From NCBI RefSeq assembly GCF_945605565.1, contig NZ_OX216966.1, positions 2,968,001-3,032,000 of the forward strand: a DNA stretch of 64,000 nucleotides. Direction: 5' to 3'. The stretch comes from Paenibacillus dendritiformis. Lineage in GTDB: Bacteria; Bacillota; Bacilli; Paenibacillales; Paenibacillaceae. The notes below the pieces were generated by a model, which worked only from the letters and a program-made list of their open reading frames with translations, was not told where the DNA came from and made no database searches. This document shows positions 27,769 to 35,081 of this stretch, one piece after another. The first letter of the stretch is position 1, and the number at the start of each line of letters is the position of its first letter. A program made the position numbers and the translations under genes.

Positions 27769-27903
27769 ATTCCTGCAAAACTGCAGGAATTTCAGGCTGT
27801 ACCATAAATAGAGCGCAGGAATCGAGCAAAATAATGCACTTTTGCAGGAATTTACTCAAATACGGGCACAAATAGCGTAAATTCCTGCATTCGCGCAGGA
27901 TTT
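27769..27903. repeat. Intergenic cluster of GCAGGAAT/ATTCCTGC palindromic repeats
   Basis: Within 135 bp the core GCAGGA occurs six times in both orientations (27769, 27782, 27815, 27844, 27881 and 27895). One perfect 9-bp inverted repeat is ATTCCTGCA-AAAC-TGCAGGAAT. A second repeated word, AATAATGCA, occurs nearby. There is no reading frame. The rest of the 525-bp gap from 27556 to 28080 shows no gene. It looks like a dispersed palindromic element rather than a CRISPR array. Confidence 0.6.
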
Positions 27904-28080
27904 CATTTCATCAGCTCCGTCTTACAGCCTCGTCTCACAACAGCCTGGTCTCAACCCGTCCATATTCCACCGCTTTTCCCTCCGCCGTCTTCCTGCCTCT
28001 ATATTATCTGTACATCCCGTCTTGCCCCGCATCCTTGTGCATTGCCTAGGGGACAGCCTTTTGTCGGATCGAGTATCGTG

Positions 28081-28764
28081 TTATGAGAGCGGCTCAATGC
28101 AAGCGGGATCGTCCGTCTTCGCATTGCCTACCCGCTTGTGCACCGGGTAAGCGCGAAGCTCATCGGCCGGATAGGGCCGCAGAAGCGGATCCAGCCGCAG
28201 CGTGTCGGTCGTGCCGCGGTCGAGCCACATCGTCATCTGCTCGGGCGGCACGATGACAGGCATCCGGTCATGTATCGGAGCCATCAGCTCGTTCGGTTCG
28301 GTGGTGATGATTGTGCAGGTGCTTACTTTGCGCCCTTCGGCATCGAACCAGGTGTCGTACAAGCCGGCGAACTGGAAGAGACCGCCGTCCCGCCTTACGA
28401 TCCGGATCGGCTGCTTCGTGCCGTCCGGCTCCGTTCTCCATTCGTAGAAGCCGTCCGCCGGAATGAGGCAGCGCTTGCGCTCGAACGGAAGGCGGAAGGC
28501 CGGCTTGCTGCGCAGCGTCTCGGCGCGGGCGTTCATGGTCCGCCAGCCGATCTTCTCGTCCTTGGCCCAGGAGGGGATCAGCCCCCAGCGGAGCGGGCCG
28601 ATTCTCAGCTTCGCCCCGTCATGGATGACGGCCGGGATGGGCTGTCCCGGAGCGATATTGAAGCGGGGCCCGTAAGAGATCAGGGCCGCAGCCGCATCCT
28701 CCTCCAGCGCATAATAGGCGAGCAGCTCCTCCAAGCTCACCGTCAATGAGTATCTCCCGCACAT
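28081..28764 (-). CDS. SRAP/YedK (HMCES-like) abasic-site processing protein
   Basis: 227 residues starting MCGRY; in this family the second-position Cys forms a covalent thiazolidine link with abasic sites in single-stranded DNA. Other family motifs are FNIAPGQ, RWGLIPSWAKD, MNARAET, GFYEWR and IHDRMPVIV (catalytic His). The frame stays open 51 codons further upstream, but Cys2 must follow the initiator Met and a GGGAGGGG site precedes ATG 28764, so the shorter start is used. Divergently placed relative to the AT-rich gene at 29081. Confidence 0.95.
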   Translation of the reverse strand: MCGRYSLTVSLEELLAYYALEEDAAAALISYGPRFNIAPGQPIPAVIHDGAKLRIGPLRWGLIPSWAKDEKIGWRTMNARAETLRSKPAFRLPFERKRCLIPADGFYEWRTEPDGTKQPIRIVRRDGGLFQFAGLYDTWFDAEGRKVSTCTIITTEPNELMAPIHDRMPVIVPPEQMTMWLDRGTTDTLRLDPLLRPYPADELRAYPVHKRVGNAKTDDPACIEPLS

Positions 28765-29009
28765 GCTTCTCCCCTCCCAAATTTTATTGGTAGATTTCAT
28801 TATACTCGATTTTTCTAGGTTATCCAAAAGCCGACGTTTCGAGCGATCTAATATATTTTTCGTATCTTCTTCCGCTTCTCTGAACCCGAGCGAGTGAATA
28901 ACTTGTCGTTCCTGCAAAATTTCAGACCTTTTTACAAATCGACATGGGGTGTCATGAAGACCTACCTCAGTGCACCAAAATATCTAGTTAATATTAATAT
29001 GGTCACCAT

Positions 29010-29037
29010 CACCAAACTAAGTCTTTTGGTGTATAAT
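29010..29037 (+). promoter_or_regulatory. Possible promoter -10 with overlapping CACCAAA inverted repeat
   Basis: TATAAT (29032-29037) lies 44 bp before the start of the next gene. It is immediately preceded by CACCAAA (29010)...TTTTGGTG (29024-29031), and another CACCAAAA occurs at about 28974. No good -35 is visible. The repeat could be an operator; this is inference. Confidence 0.4.
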
Positions 29038-29080
29038 ATTGGGTAAATTAACCTATACGATATAAGAAAGGGGTATCATT

Positions 29081-30184
29081 TTGCAAGAAGTAAAAAACAA
29101 GAAAAAGATGTATACGCAATGGTGGTTTTGGGTCATCATCATACTTTTAATTTTCGGCTACCTTATTTCTCTTAGTTATAAAAACGTTGAAACTCCGTCA
29201 GAGAAGCAAGTTACCGAAGTTGTCTCCAATAATGAGACCATAACAAGCGAGAAGGCTCCAGAAAGTAATACTGAACCTGTAGCTGCTGAACCTAAAAAGA
29301 AGATGGTTGAAATAACATTTGATAACAAAATTACCATTGACGACAAGAAGGTTGTTTTTTTAGGAGAAACGAACTTACAAGATGGAGCTGTCCTCCACTA
29401 CGTTGTTTATAACGATTCAAACGACATTAATCAAGAAGAGGGTAAAATTCAGGTTAAGACGGGGAAATTTAAACACACAGTTGATATTTCCTCATATGCA
29501 AATGGAAATATAACTGCCAAACTTACATTTTACCCATCTCTACAATCAGAGAAAATCATAGAAATTTACGGTTCAGCTGGTGAATACATAACCGGGGAAA
29601 GAGTTACGGAAGCCTTTTCGGGCAAAATCATTTCTTTTCAAGAAAGTTATTTGAAATCTGTTCCTATTGCGCTTAAAGGATCGGGTGATACGGCCACAGA
29701 TATGTTTAGTTTGAACCAAGGTTATGCTATTGTTAAGGCTTCACATACTGGAAGTTCAAATTTTATCCTGCATTTATTAGACCAGGCAGGAAAGAAAATT
29801 TCATTGGTTAATGAAATTGGAAATTACGATGGTTCTACGTTTTCCCTAATCAAGAATGAAGGTAAGCATCTCCTTAATGTAAAAGCTGATGGTCCTTGGA
29901 GCATTGAAGTTTCACAATCGCCCACTTCTGAGGCAAAAGACGCTCCTGCATCATTCACCGGCCAAGGTGATGATGTCGTTTTCGTTAATCTAAAAAGTGG
30001 CCTCACTAAATTTTCTTCTGAACACCTAGGTAAATCCAATTTTATTGTCAAGGTAAATGGTTCTTCGATAGTAAATGAAATAGGTCATTATTCCGGTTCA
30101 TCAGCTAATAGTGTTCAGGATGATGGGTTATATATTATAAGCATACGGGCAGATGGTAAGTGGAGTATTACTGTAGAACAATAA
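29081..30184 (+). CDS. Orphan membrane-anchored protein with duplicated C-terminal beta domain
   Basis: I do not recognise this 367-residue protein. It starts at TTG 29081 behind AAAGGGG. A single N-terminal membrane helix (about residues 12-32, WWFWVIIILLIFGYLISLSY) follows a Lys-rich head, so the bulk is outside the cell. A Glu/Thr/Ser/Pro-rich linker of about 40 residues follows, then a beta-rich region. The last 150 residues contain two copies of one motif: each has NF-IV/L-H/KV, then VNEIG-Y-GS, then a segment ending DG-WSI-V. Base composition is far more AT-rich than either neighbour, and it has its own promoter-like box and terminator. This suggests an acquired single-gene unit. It may be a cell-surface binding protein. 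Confidence 0.7.
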   Translation: MQEVKNKKKMYTQWWFWVIIILLIFGYLISLSYKNVETPSEKQVTEVVSNNETITSEKAPESNTEPVAAEPKKKMVEITFDNKITIDDKKVVFLGETNLQDGAVLHYVVYNDSNDINQEEGKIQVKTGKFKHTVDISSYANGNITAKLTFYPSLQSEKIIEIYGSAGEYITGERVTEAFSGKIISFQESYLKSVPIALKGSGDTATDMFSLNQGYAIVKASHTGSSNFILHLLDQAGKKISLVNEIGNYDGSTFSLIKNEGKHLLNVKADGPWSIEVSQSPTSEAKDAPASFTGQGDDVVFVNLKSGLTKFSSEHLGKSNFIVKVNGSSIVNEIGHYSGSSANSVQDDGLYIISIRADGKWSITVEQ

Positions 30185-30203
30185 TCCTCACAGCTAAAAT
30201 TTG

Positions 30204-30256
30204 AAATGCCCCCTACTTCATCCCGATAATTCGATAGATATGAGGGGGCATTTTTT
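30204..30256 (+). terminator. Rho-independent terminator of orphan membrane protein gene
   Basis: AAATGCCCCC (30204-30213) pairs with GGGGGCATTT (30244-30253) and is followed by TTTT. It lies 20 bp past the stop codon. Confidence 0.85.
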
Positions 30257-30392
30257 GGTGCATAGAGAACAAACGTTTAATATGGTTACTAGACTTTCCT
30301 TTCAATGATAAGTGTGGAAATCCATTTAGAATAGACGTCTCCAATGGCCGCGCCCGGCTCGGCCAGACCTGGACCTGGCCGGTGCCCGCCGC

Positions 30393-30899
30393 TTACGCCT
30401 GGATGGAGGACTTGCGGAGAGCCGCCACCAGATGATCGGTATATCTCCCCAGCCTCTTGCTCATATCGGCCCGCATATATTCCCGCGTAATGAGGAAGCT
30501 GCCCTCATGGCCGCGGCAGGTATAAGGGTACGTAATCGCCTGGCCGTCATGCTCCCCGGCGAAGAGATGGATGTTCTTCTCCAGCATGGCGCGTCCCGCC
30601 TTGGATAAATCCCGGTCAATATGCTGCGCAAGAACCTGGGCGGCCTGGGCATACAGCGGCTTCAGCGTTTCGGAGGAGCGCTCGATGTCCCGGATTTTCC
30701 GGGTCACCATCGTCTGCAAATGGGAGAGCATGACATAGTTTTTCATCAGCTCCAGCTCTTCCTGCTTCGGAGGGGAGGGCGGAACAGGGGGAGCAGGCTG
30801 ATCGAGGTCCACGCGGCGGTTCAACAGCGCTTCCTTATGCTGGGGAAGCATCATTCTGCTCGATTCCCACAGACCGTTTTTTTGGAGTTTTTTGCTCAT
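30393..30899 (-). CDS. Small protein of unknown function paired with Y-family polymerase
   Basis: 168 residues, function not recognised. A Pro-rich segment (APPVPPSPP) near residues 36-44 separates a basic N-terminus from a helical part. The C-terminus has YTCRGHEGSFLITREYMRAD, which resembles YVCRGYHRSFYMLGGLIRAE in the protein encoded at 32385-32801; the two are probably divergent relatives. Its ATG overlaps the polymerase stop as ATGA, so it is co-translated. It may be an accessory of the SOS polymerase. Confidence 0.75.
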   Translation of the reverse strand: MSKKLQKNGLWESSRMMLPQHKEALLNRRVDLDQPAPPVPPSPPKQEELELMKNYVMLSHLQTMVTRKIRDIERSSETLKPLYAQAAQVLAQHIDRDLSKAGRAMLEKNIHLFAGEHDGQAITYPYTCRGHEGSFLITREYMRADMSKRLGRYTDHLVAALRKSSIQA

Positions 30900-32164
30900 T
30901 TATAATGCCCCCCGATTTTGGCTGCTCTGTCTGCTGCCTGACCGGCGGCGGTCAGGGAGGAGGCGCGGACGATCGCCGCATTGCCGTACCGTTCCTTGAT
31001 GCCGTCCGTCGCTCTCTCCAATGCTCTCGCTTTTTCCTGATCCTCGAACAGGGTAAGCTGATACAGCTGATCGTCCACCAGCTTGCTTAGCATGATGCCG
31101 GCGCGGCGGACCGGCCTGCGGTTCCAAAACGTATAGAAAAGCTGCTTGGCCGCGGCAAATACTTTGTTCGTATTATTCGTCGGATCCGGCATCGTCATTT
31201 GGCGGGAGAACCCGGTCGGCGCTTCGTACGGGCTGCACATGCAGCTGACGGTAACCACCGAGCCCATATATCCTTTGCGCCGGCAATCCCGGCAGACTTC
31301 CTCCGTAAGCTCGAGAAGAATCGTATCCACTTCCGATTCCGTGGCGTAGTCCCGGGGCAAGGTCATCATATGGCCGACCGATTGCGGCGGGGTGCGGAAC
31401 GTGTCCGGGGAGACGGGGCTGTCATCGAGGCCGTTGGCGGTGCGCCACATCACTTCCGCATGAATATCCGACTGCTTGCCGAAGCGGGCGCGGAATTTAT
31501 CTTTGAGCTGCGGCAGCGGGGTTCTGGCGATATCTCCGATAGTCGTCATGCCCAGGCGGGCAAAATGGGCCGTCATGCGGGAGCCGACACCGAACATTTT
31601 GTTGACCGGCTGAGGCCACAGCAGCCTCTCGATGTCGGAGGGAGCGAGGGCGAAGATGCCCTCTTTGTTTTTCTTGGCCCATATATCCGTTGCCATCTTG
31701 GCCAACATTTTATTGGAGCTGATCCCGATCCGGACCCATACTCCGGTCTGCTCGAGCACGCTGCGCTGAATCTCTCTGGCCATGGTTACAGGGTCACCGA
31801 ACAGCGTCCGGCTCCCGGTCACATCGAGAAATTGCTCATCGACGCTGAACGTCTCGACGAGATCGGTGAATTGTTCATAAATTTGCGTAATGAGCAGCGA
31901 GACGTCAATATAATGCTGCATGCGGGGGCGCATCACGATCAGGCGAGGGCACTTGTTCAGGGCTTCCCCAAGCCGTTCCGCCGTAGTGACTCCATAGCTT
32001 TTGGCTATCGGGCAAGCGGCCAGAATGATTCCCGATCGGCGCGCGGGATCCCCGGACACAACGAGCGGCATCTGTTTATATTCCGGGTGATCCGCTTTTT
32101 CCACGCTGGCATAGAAGCTTTGGCAGTCCGCCAAAAAGATAATCCGTTCCTTGCTTCCGCTCAA
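30896..32164 (-). CDS. SOS-type Y-family DNA polymerase (UvrX/YqjW-like)
   Basis: About 422 residues. Y-family polymerase motifs are ADCQSFYASVEKA (catalytic Asp), the nucleotide-binding segment KSYGVTTAERLGEA, TFSVDEQFLDVTGS (catalytic Asp-Glu), and the thumb GVGSRMTAHFARLGM. This is the translesion polymerase group of Bacillus UvrX/YqjW. The frame opens at TTG 32182, but GAGGTGG sits 5 nt before TTG 32164, so I use the latter. Two LexA-like boxes lie 35-76 bp upstream, indicating DNA-damage induction. It overlaps the small gene at 30393 by 4 nt. Confidence 0.9.
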   Translation of the reverse strand: MSGSKERIIFLADCQSFYASVEKADHPEYKQMPLVVSGDPARRSGIILAACPIAKSYGVTTAERLGEALNKCPRLIVMRPRMQHYIDVSLLITQIYEQFTDLVETFSVDEQFLDVTGSRTLFGDPVTMAREIQRSVLEQTGVWVRIGISSNKMLAKMATDIWAKKNKEGIFALAPSDIERLLWPQPVNKMFGVGSRMTAHFARLGMTTIGDIARTPLPQLKDKFRARFGKQSDIHAEVMWRTANGLDDSPVSPDTFRTPPQSVGHMMTLPRDYATESEVDTILLELTEEVCRDCRRKGYMGSVVTVSCMCSPYEAPTGFSRQMTMPDPTNNTNKVFAAAKQLFYTFWNRRPVRRAGIMLSKLVDDQLYQLTLFEDQEKARALERATDGIKERYGNAAIVRASSLTAAGQAADRAAKIGGHYK

Positions 32165-32198
32165 TGTAACCACCTCAACCAATCGAGTCTAAAAAATA

Positions 32199-32212
32199 AG
32201 AACATGCATTCG
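32199..32212 (-). promoter_or_regulatory. LexA/DinR-like box upstream of Y-family polymerase
   Basis: Read on the minus strand this is CGAATGCATGTTCT, eight of ten matches to the Gram-positive SOS box CGAACN4GTTCG, 35 bp before the polymerase start. Confidence 0.6.
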
Positions 32213-32226
32213 TGTTTATTATATAC

Positions 32227-32240
32227 CGAACATATATTCT
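32227..32240 (-). promoter_or_regulatory. Second LexA/DinR-like box upstream of Y-family polymerase
   Basis: CGAACATATATTCT on the plus strand keeps the intact CGAAC half and a weaker second half (ATTCT). It is spaced 28 bp from the first box. Confidence 0.5.
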
Positions 32241-32293
32241 CTATGCAAATGAAGTTTATGGAATCGGATGGCGGTCCGCGCCGATACACAATA

Positions 32294-32337
32294 ATACCGC
32301 CGGTTTGCCGGAGCTTCGTTCCGATAAGCGGCGGTAT
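32294..32337 (-). terminator. Inverted repeat downstream of small SOS gene
   Basis: ATACCGCCG (32294-32302) pairs with CGGCGGTAT (32329-32337). On the minus strand it follows the 32385 gene and is trailed by TATTATTGTG, so it may be a weak terminator. Confidence 0.45.
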
Positions 32338-32384
32338 GGGGCGTGCGGGCGGAGCGGATGCCGTTCCGCCGCCTGTGATGCGGC

Positions 32385-32801
32385 TCAGCTGTCTGCTGTC
32401 CCCTCCGGATCATCCGGGTCGGCAGAGATATGCAAATAGCGCTGCAGCAGGCTCTTCACCTCGGCCCGGATCAGGCCGCCAAGCATGTAGAAGGAGCGGT
32501 GGTACCCCCGGCACACGTACTGCACGCGCACGCCGTGCTCCAGCCGTTCCTCGGATACGATCTTAATCCCGCGGCTTCGGAACTGCTTGCGGATGCGGAA
32601 CAGATCGGAGGCGGCGTCGTCCTGCGCCTGGCGCAACCCCTGGATATAAATTTCTCCCATCTTCAGCCCCGACACGGCAATGCGGCCGATATCGCGCTCG
32701 AGCACGTCGAGGACGAGGGTCTGAAGGATATACTGCTTCACCAGCAGGGCGTCTTCCCCGTCATGAGGCGGAGGCCCGCTTGTCGCGGACAATAAAGTCA
32801 T
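32385..32801 (-). CDS. Small SOS-associated protein related to the one at 30393
   Basis: 138 residues, function not recognised. The C-terminal YVCRGYHRSFYMLGGLIRAE resembles the C-terminus of the protein encoded next to the polymerase at 30393. Start ATG 32801 has AAGGAGG a few bases upstream. Two LexA-like boxes at 32891 and 32923, one of them 9 of 10 to consensus, lie about 90 bp before the start, so damage induction is likely. The pair of relatives flanking one SOS polymerase suggests a shared accessory role in mutagenesis or its control; this is inference. Confidence 0.75.
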   Translation of the reverse strand: MTLLSATSGPPPHDGEDALLVKQYILQTLVLDVLERDIGRIAVSGLKMGEIYIQGLRQAQDDAASDLFRIRKQFRSRGIKIVSEERLEHGVRVQYVCRGYHRSFYMLGGLIRAEVKSLLQRYLHISADPDDPEGTADS

Positions 32802-32890
32802 ACCGGGTTCCTCCTTGCGTAACGTTCATCTATGCAGCGCCCCCGATTGGAAATCGCGGGGGCCGCGGAAAGATTGATAACCTCATTATA

Positions 32891-32904
32891 CGAACTTATG
32901 TTCT
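32891..32904 (-). promoter_or_regulatory. Strong LexA/DinR box
   Basis: CGAACTTATGTTCT matches CGAACN4GTTCG at nine of ten defined positions. It sits 90 bp upstream of the 32385-32801 gene, which is transcribed away on the minus strand. Confidence 0.8.
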
Positions 32905-32922
32905 ATTTTATAACCAATATAG

Positions 32923-32936
32923 CGAACAAACATTCT
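32923..32936 (-). promoter_or_regulatory. Second LexA/DinR-like box
   Basis: CGAACAAACATTCT has an intact left half and a weaker right half, 32 bp from the strong box. Confidence 0.5.
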
Positions 32937-33032
32937 GGTTTCAATGGGTAAATGATGGTGGAAGGGAGCAAAATGGTTTACAATAAGAACAGAAGAAAGG
33001 AAAGAGCCGGGATGGAAGAAGGAGGGACAGGA

Positions 33033-33557
33033 ATGAAGATTACGCTGCATCGCGGGGAGATATTATTCCGCCAAGGCGATCCGGGGACGTACCTGTACCG
33101 GATCATGAGCGGCGTGTTCAAAGTAACCCGGCTGCATGAGAACGGGAACATCGTGCTGTTCAATATATTGTATCCGGGCGAGATGGTGCCGCATCATTCC
33201 CTTATCTCCCCGAAGGATTGCCATGGGACGGCGACGGCCATGGTAACCAGCACGGTAGAGCGGATGGAAGCGGAGGCGTGGTACGAGGAGCTGCGGAACA
33301 ATTCCGGCAAGGCGCTCGAAGTGGCCAAGCTGCTCCAGGAGAAGCTCCGCTTCATGCAGCAGCGGCTCGATCATCTGACGATCGGATCGCCTGCCGAGCG
33401 GCTGGCGCTGCTGACCCGGTGGCTGGACACCATGACGAACAAGACCCCGCTTACGGACATGCTGACGCAGGAGGAGATCGGGCAGCTCATCGGAGTCCGG
33501 CGCGAGACGGTCAATCGTCTGCTCCGGCAGGGCGCCAATTCCATGACGAAGCGATGA
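33033..33557 (+). CDS. Crp/Fnr-family transcriptional regulator
   Basis: 174 residues. An N-terminal cyclic-nucleotide-type beta barrel (GEILFRQGDPGTYLYRIMSG, then the LYPGEMV turn) is followed by a long dimer helix and a C-terminal winged helix with LTQEEIGQLIGVRRETVNRL as recognition region. No Cys cluster for a [4Fe-4S] centre is visible, so it is not an Fnr-like oxygen sensor by that criterion. The start ATG 33033 follows GGAGGG by 6 nt; upstream in-frame ATGs at 33012 and 32952 are less well placed. It lies immediately before cotJABC but is probably unrelated to it. Confidence 0.88.
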   Translation: MKITLHRGEILFRQGDPGTYLYRIMSGVFKVTRLHENGNIVLFNILYPGEMVPHHSLISPKDCHGTATAMVTSTVERMEAEAWYEELRNNSGKALEVAKLLQEKLRFMQQRLDHLTIGSPAERLALLTRWLDTMTNKTPLTDMLTQEEIGQLIGVRRETVNRLLRQGANSMTKR

Positions 33558-33651
33558 ACGGCTTTTTCATGTCATGGGACATTCCGGGAAGCTCATATGA
33601 GTAGGAAGTGAAGCGTTATTTATTCACTTGATAAAGGAGGTACCGAGCATT

Positions 33652-33942
33652 ATGGACAACGAGCAAGCGCTTGGCTGGGCCGAACCGGCAGCGAGGCCGT
33701 CCGCATGCGGGCCGGGACCGTATTCCCAGGAGCGGGTCTATATTCCGTACCGCGGTCCGTTCGATCCTTGCCCGCCGCTGCCCTACAAGACCTATGTCCT
33801 GCCGCCGAATCTGTTCATTACGTTTCAGCCCCCGAATTTGCCGCAATTCCCGCCGCCGCAGGCGCTGCGGTGCGGAACGCTGTGGCCGGCATTATTCAGC
33901 CCTTATCGGCCGAAGGGCAGACGGGAGGAGGGAACGGCTTGA
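33652..33942 (+). CDS. cotJA: Spore coat-associated protein CotJA
   Basis: 96 residues, Pro/Tyr-rich (VYIPYRGPFDPCPPLPYKTY, VLPPNLFITFQPPNLPQF), matching the CotJA family in its core. It is longer than usual at both ends. The ATG is preceded by AAGGAGG 11 nt upstream. It is the first gene of a three-gene cotJ operon expressed in the mother cell during sporulation in Bacillus, and it overlaps the cotJB start. Confidence 0.88.
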   Translation: MDNEQALGWAEPAARPSACGPGPYSQERVYIPYRGPFDPCPPLPYKTYVLPPNLFITFQPPNLPQFPPPQALRCGTLWPALFSPYRPKGRREEGTA

Positions 33943-34214
33943 GCACACATGGCACGCACCCGTTCTGCACTCGGGAGTATTATGACAGCCTGCTGCAGCT
34001 GCAGGAAATCGATTTTGTGCTGGTCGAGCTGAATCTGTATCTGGATACGCATCCCGAAGACAATCAGGCCATCCAGCAGTTCAATCACTATGTTCATGAA
34101 CGGATGAAGGTAGCGAGGCAGTTCCAGGAGAAGTTCGGCCCTCTTCAGGTGGGCGGCTTCTATTCGAAATGCCCTTGGTCCTGGACAGACACGCCGTGGC
34201 CGTGGCAGGTGTAA
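33939..34214 (+). CDS. cotJB: Spore coat protein CotJB
   Basis: 91 residues. Family signature: YYDSLLQLQEIDFVLVELNL, LDTHPED, then a C-terminal WSWTDTPWPWQV. The TTG start at 33939 overlaps the cotJA stop and follows GGGAGGAGGG. It is the middle member of the operon, thought to act with CotJC in the inner coat. Confidence 0.92.
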   Translation: MSTHGTHPFCTREYYDSLLQLQEIDFVLVELNLYLDTHPEDNQAIQQFNHYVHERMKVARQFQEKFGPLQVGGFYSKCPWSWTDTPWPWQV

Positions 34215-34262
34215 CGGAAGCCCCGGGGAAGAAGGGGAACCAACGTTAGGAGGGAAGCGGCA

Positions 34263-34832
34263 TTGTGGGTATATGAGAAAAAGCTTCAATATCCGGTTCG
34301 CGTCAGCAAATGCGATCCGCGCATGGCTAAGCTGCTGCTGGAGCAGTACGGCGGAGCCGATGGGGAACTGGCGGCGGCGCTTCGCTACTTGAATCAGCGC
34401 TATTCGATTCCGGATAAGGTTATCGGCTTGCTTACCGATATCGGGACGGAAGAATTCGCCCACCTGGAAATGATTGCCACCATGGTATACAAGCTGACCA
34501 AGGACGCGACGCCGGAGCAATTGGAAGCGGCCGGGCTCGCGGCCCATTATGTCAACCATGACAGCGCGCTGTACTATCAAAATGCGGCCGGGGTCCCGTG
34601 GACGGCGACCTATATTCAGGCGAAGGGCGATCCAATCGCCGATTTGTACGAGGATATCGCCGCCGAGGAGAAGGCCCGCGCGACGTATCAATGGCTGATC
34701 GATATGACGGATGATGTGGATTTGCAGGACGGACTGAAATTTTTGCGGGAACGGGAAGTCGTCCATTCGCTCCGGTTCAGGGAAGCAGTGGAGATTTTGA
34801 AGGAACAGCGGGATGCGAAGAAGATATTTTAA
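34263..34832 (+). CDS. cotJC: Spore coat manganese-catalase-like protein CotJC
   Basis: 189 residues of the manganese catalase family, with metal-ligand motif GTEEFAHLEM and a second AAEEKARATY. The TTG start at 34263 is supported by TAGGAGGG 8-15 nt upstream. It is the last gene of cotJABC. In Bacillus it is a spore coat component, possibly protecting from peroxide. Confidence 0.95.
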   Translation: MWVYEKKLQYPVRVSKCDPRMAKLLLEQYGGADGELAAALRYLNQRYSIPDKVIGLLTDIGTEEFAHLEMIATMVYKLTKDATPEQLEAAGLAAHYVNHDSALYYQNAAGVPWTATYIQAKGDPIADLYEDIAAEEKARATYQWLIDMTDDVDLQDGLKFLREREVVHSLRFREAVEILKEQRDAKKIF

Positions 34833-34845
34833 CACGATAAGGTGA

Positions 34846-34880
34846 AGCCGGTGCCGCCAAGGACGCCGGCTTTTGTTTCA
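34846..34880 (+). terminator. Rho-independent terminator of cotJABC
   Basis: AAGCCGGTG (34846-34854) pairs with CGCCGGCTT (34865-34873), then TTTGTTT. Confidence 0.8.
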
Positions 34881-34943
34881 CGCAAATGGACACAATAACG
34901 ACAAGAGATGATGTGAAAAAAATGTTAAAATATTCAGTCCATA

Positions 34944-34972
34944 TTGACAAGAATAAACATCTATGGGAATAT
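34944..34972 (+). promoter_or_regulatory. Candidate promoter of the second biosynthetic cluster
   Basis: TTGACA (34944-34949) with a 17-bp gap to GAATAT (34967-34972), in an AT-rich 249-bp gap before the first gene of the cluster. The -10 is weak. A second option is ATGACA (34984) with GATATT (35007). Confidence 0.35.
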
Positions 34973-35081
34973 TGTTTCTGCGTATGACAAAAAGTAGAAA
35001 ACAGACGATATTGAAGAAAATTATATTATGTTTCATGTTTTTACATAATATTCAATTTAATCAGAGAGGTGGCTTGCCGGT

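Noticed and set aside
27769..27903. Possible CRISPR array
   Set aside because: Repeated words are only 6-9 bp, occur in both orientations and have irregular spacing; no cas genes nearby.
28765..28917. N-terminal extension of the SRAP protein
   Set aside because: The family's catalytic Cys must be residue 2; MCGRY with a strong ribosome site starts at 28764.
31199..32566. 455-codon plus-strand frame across the Y-family polymerase
   Set aside because: Opposite strand carries all polymerase motifs and the SOS boxes; this frame has no recognisable domain.
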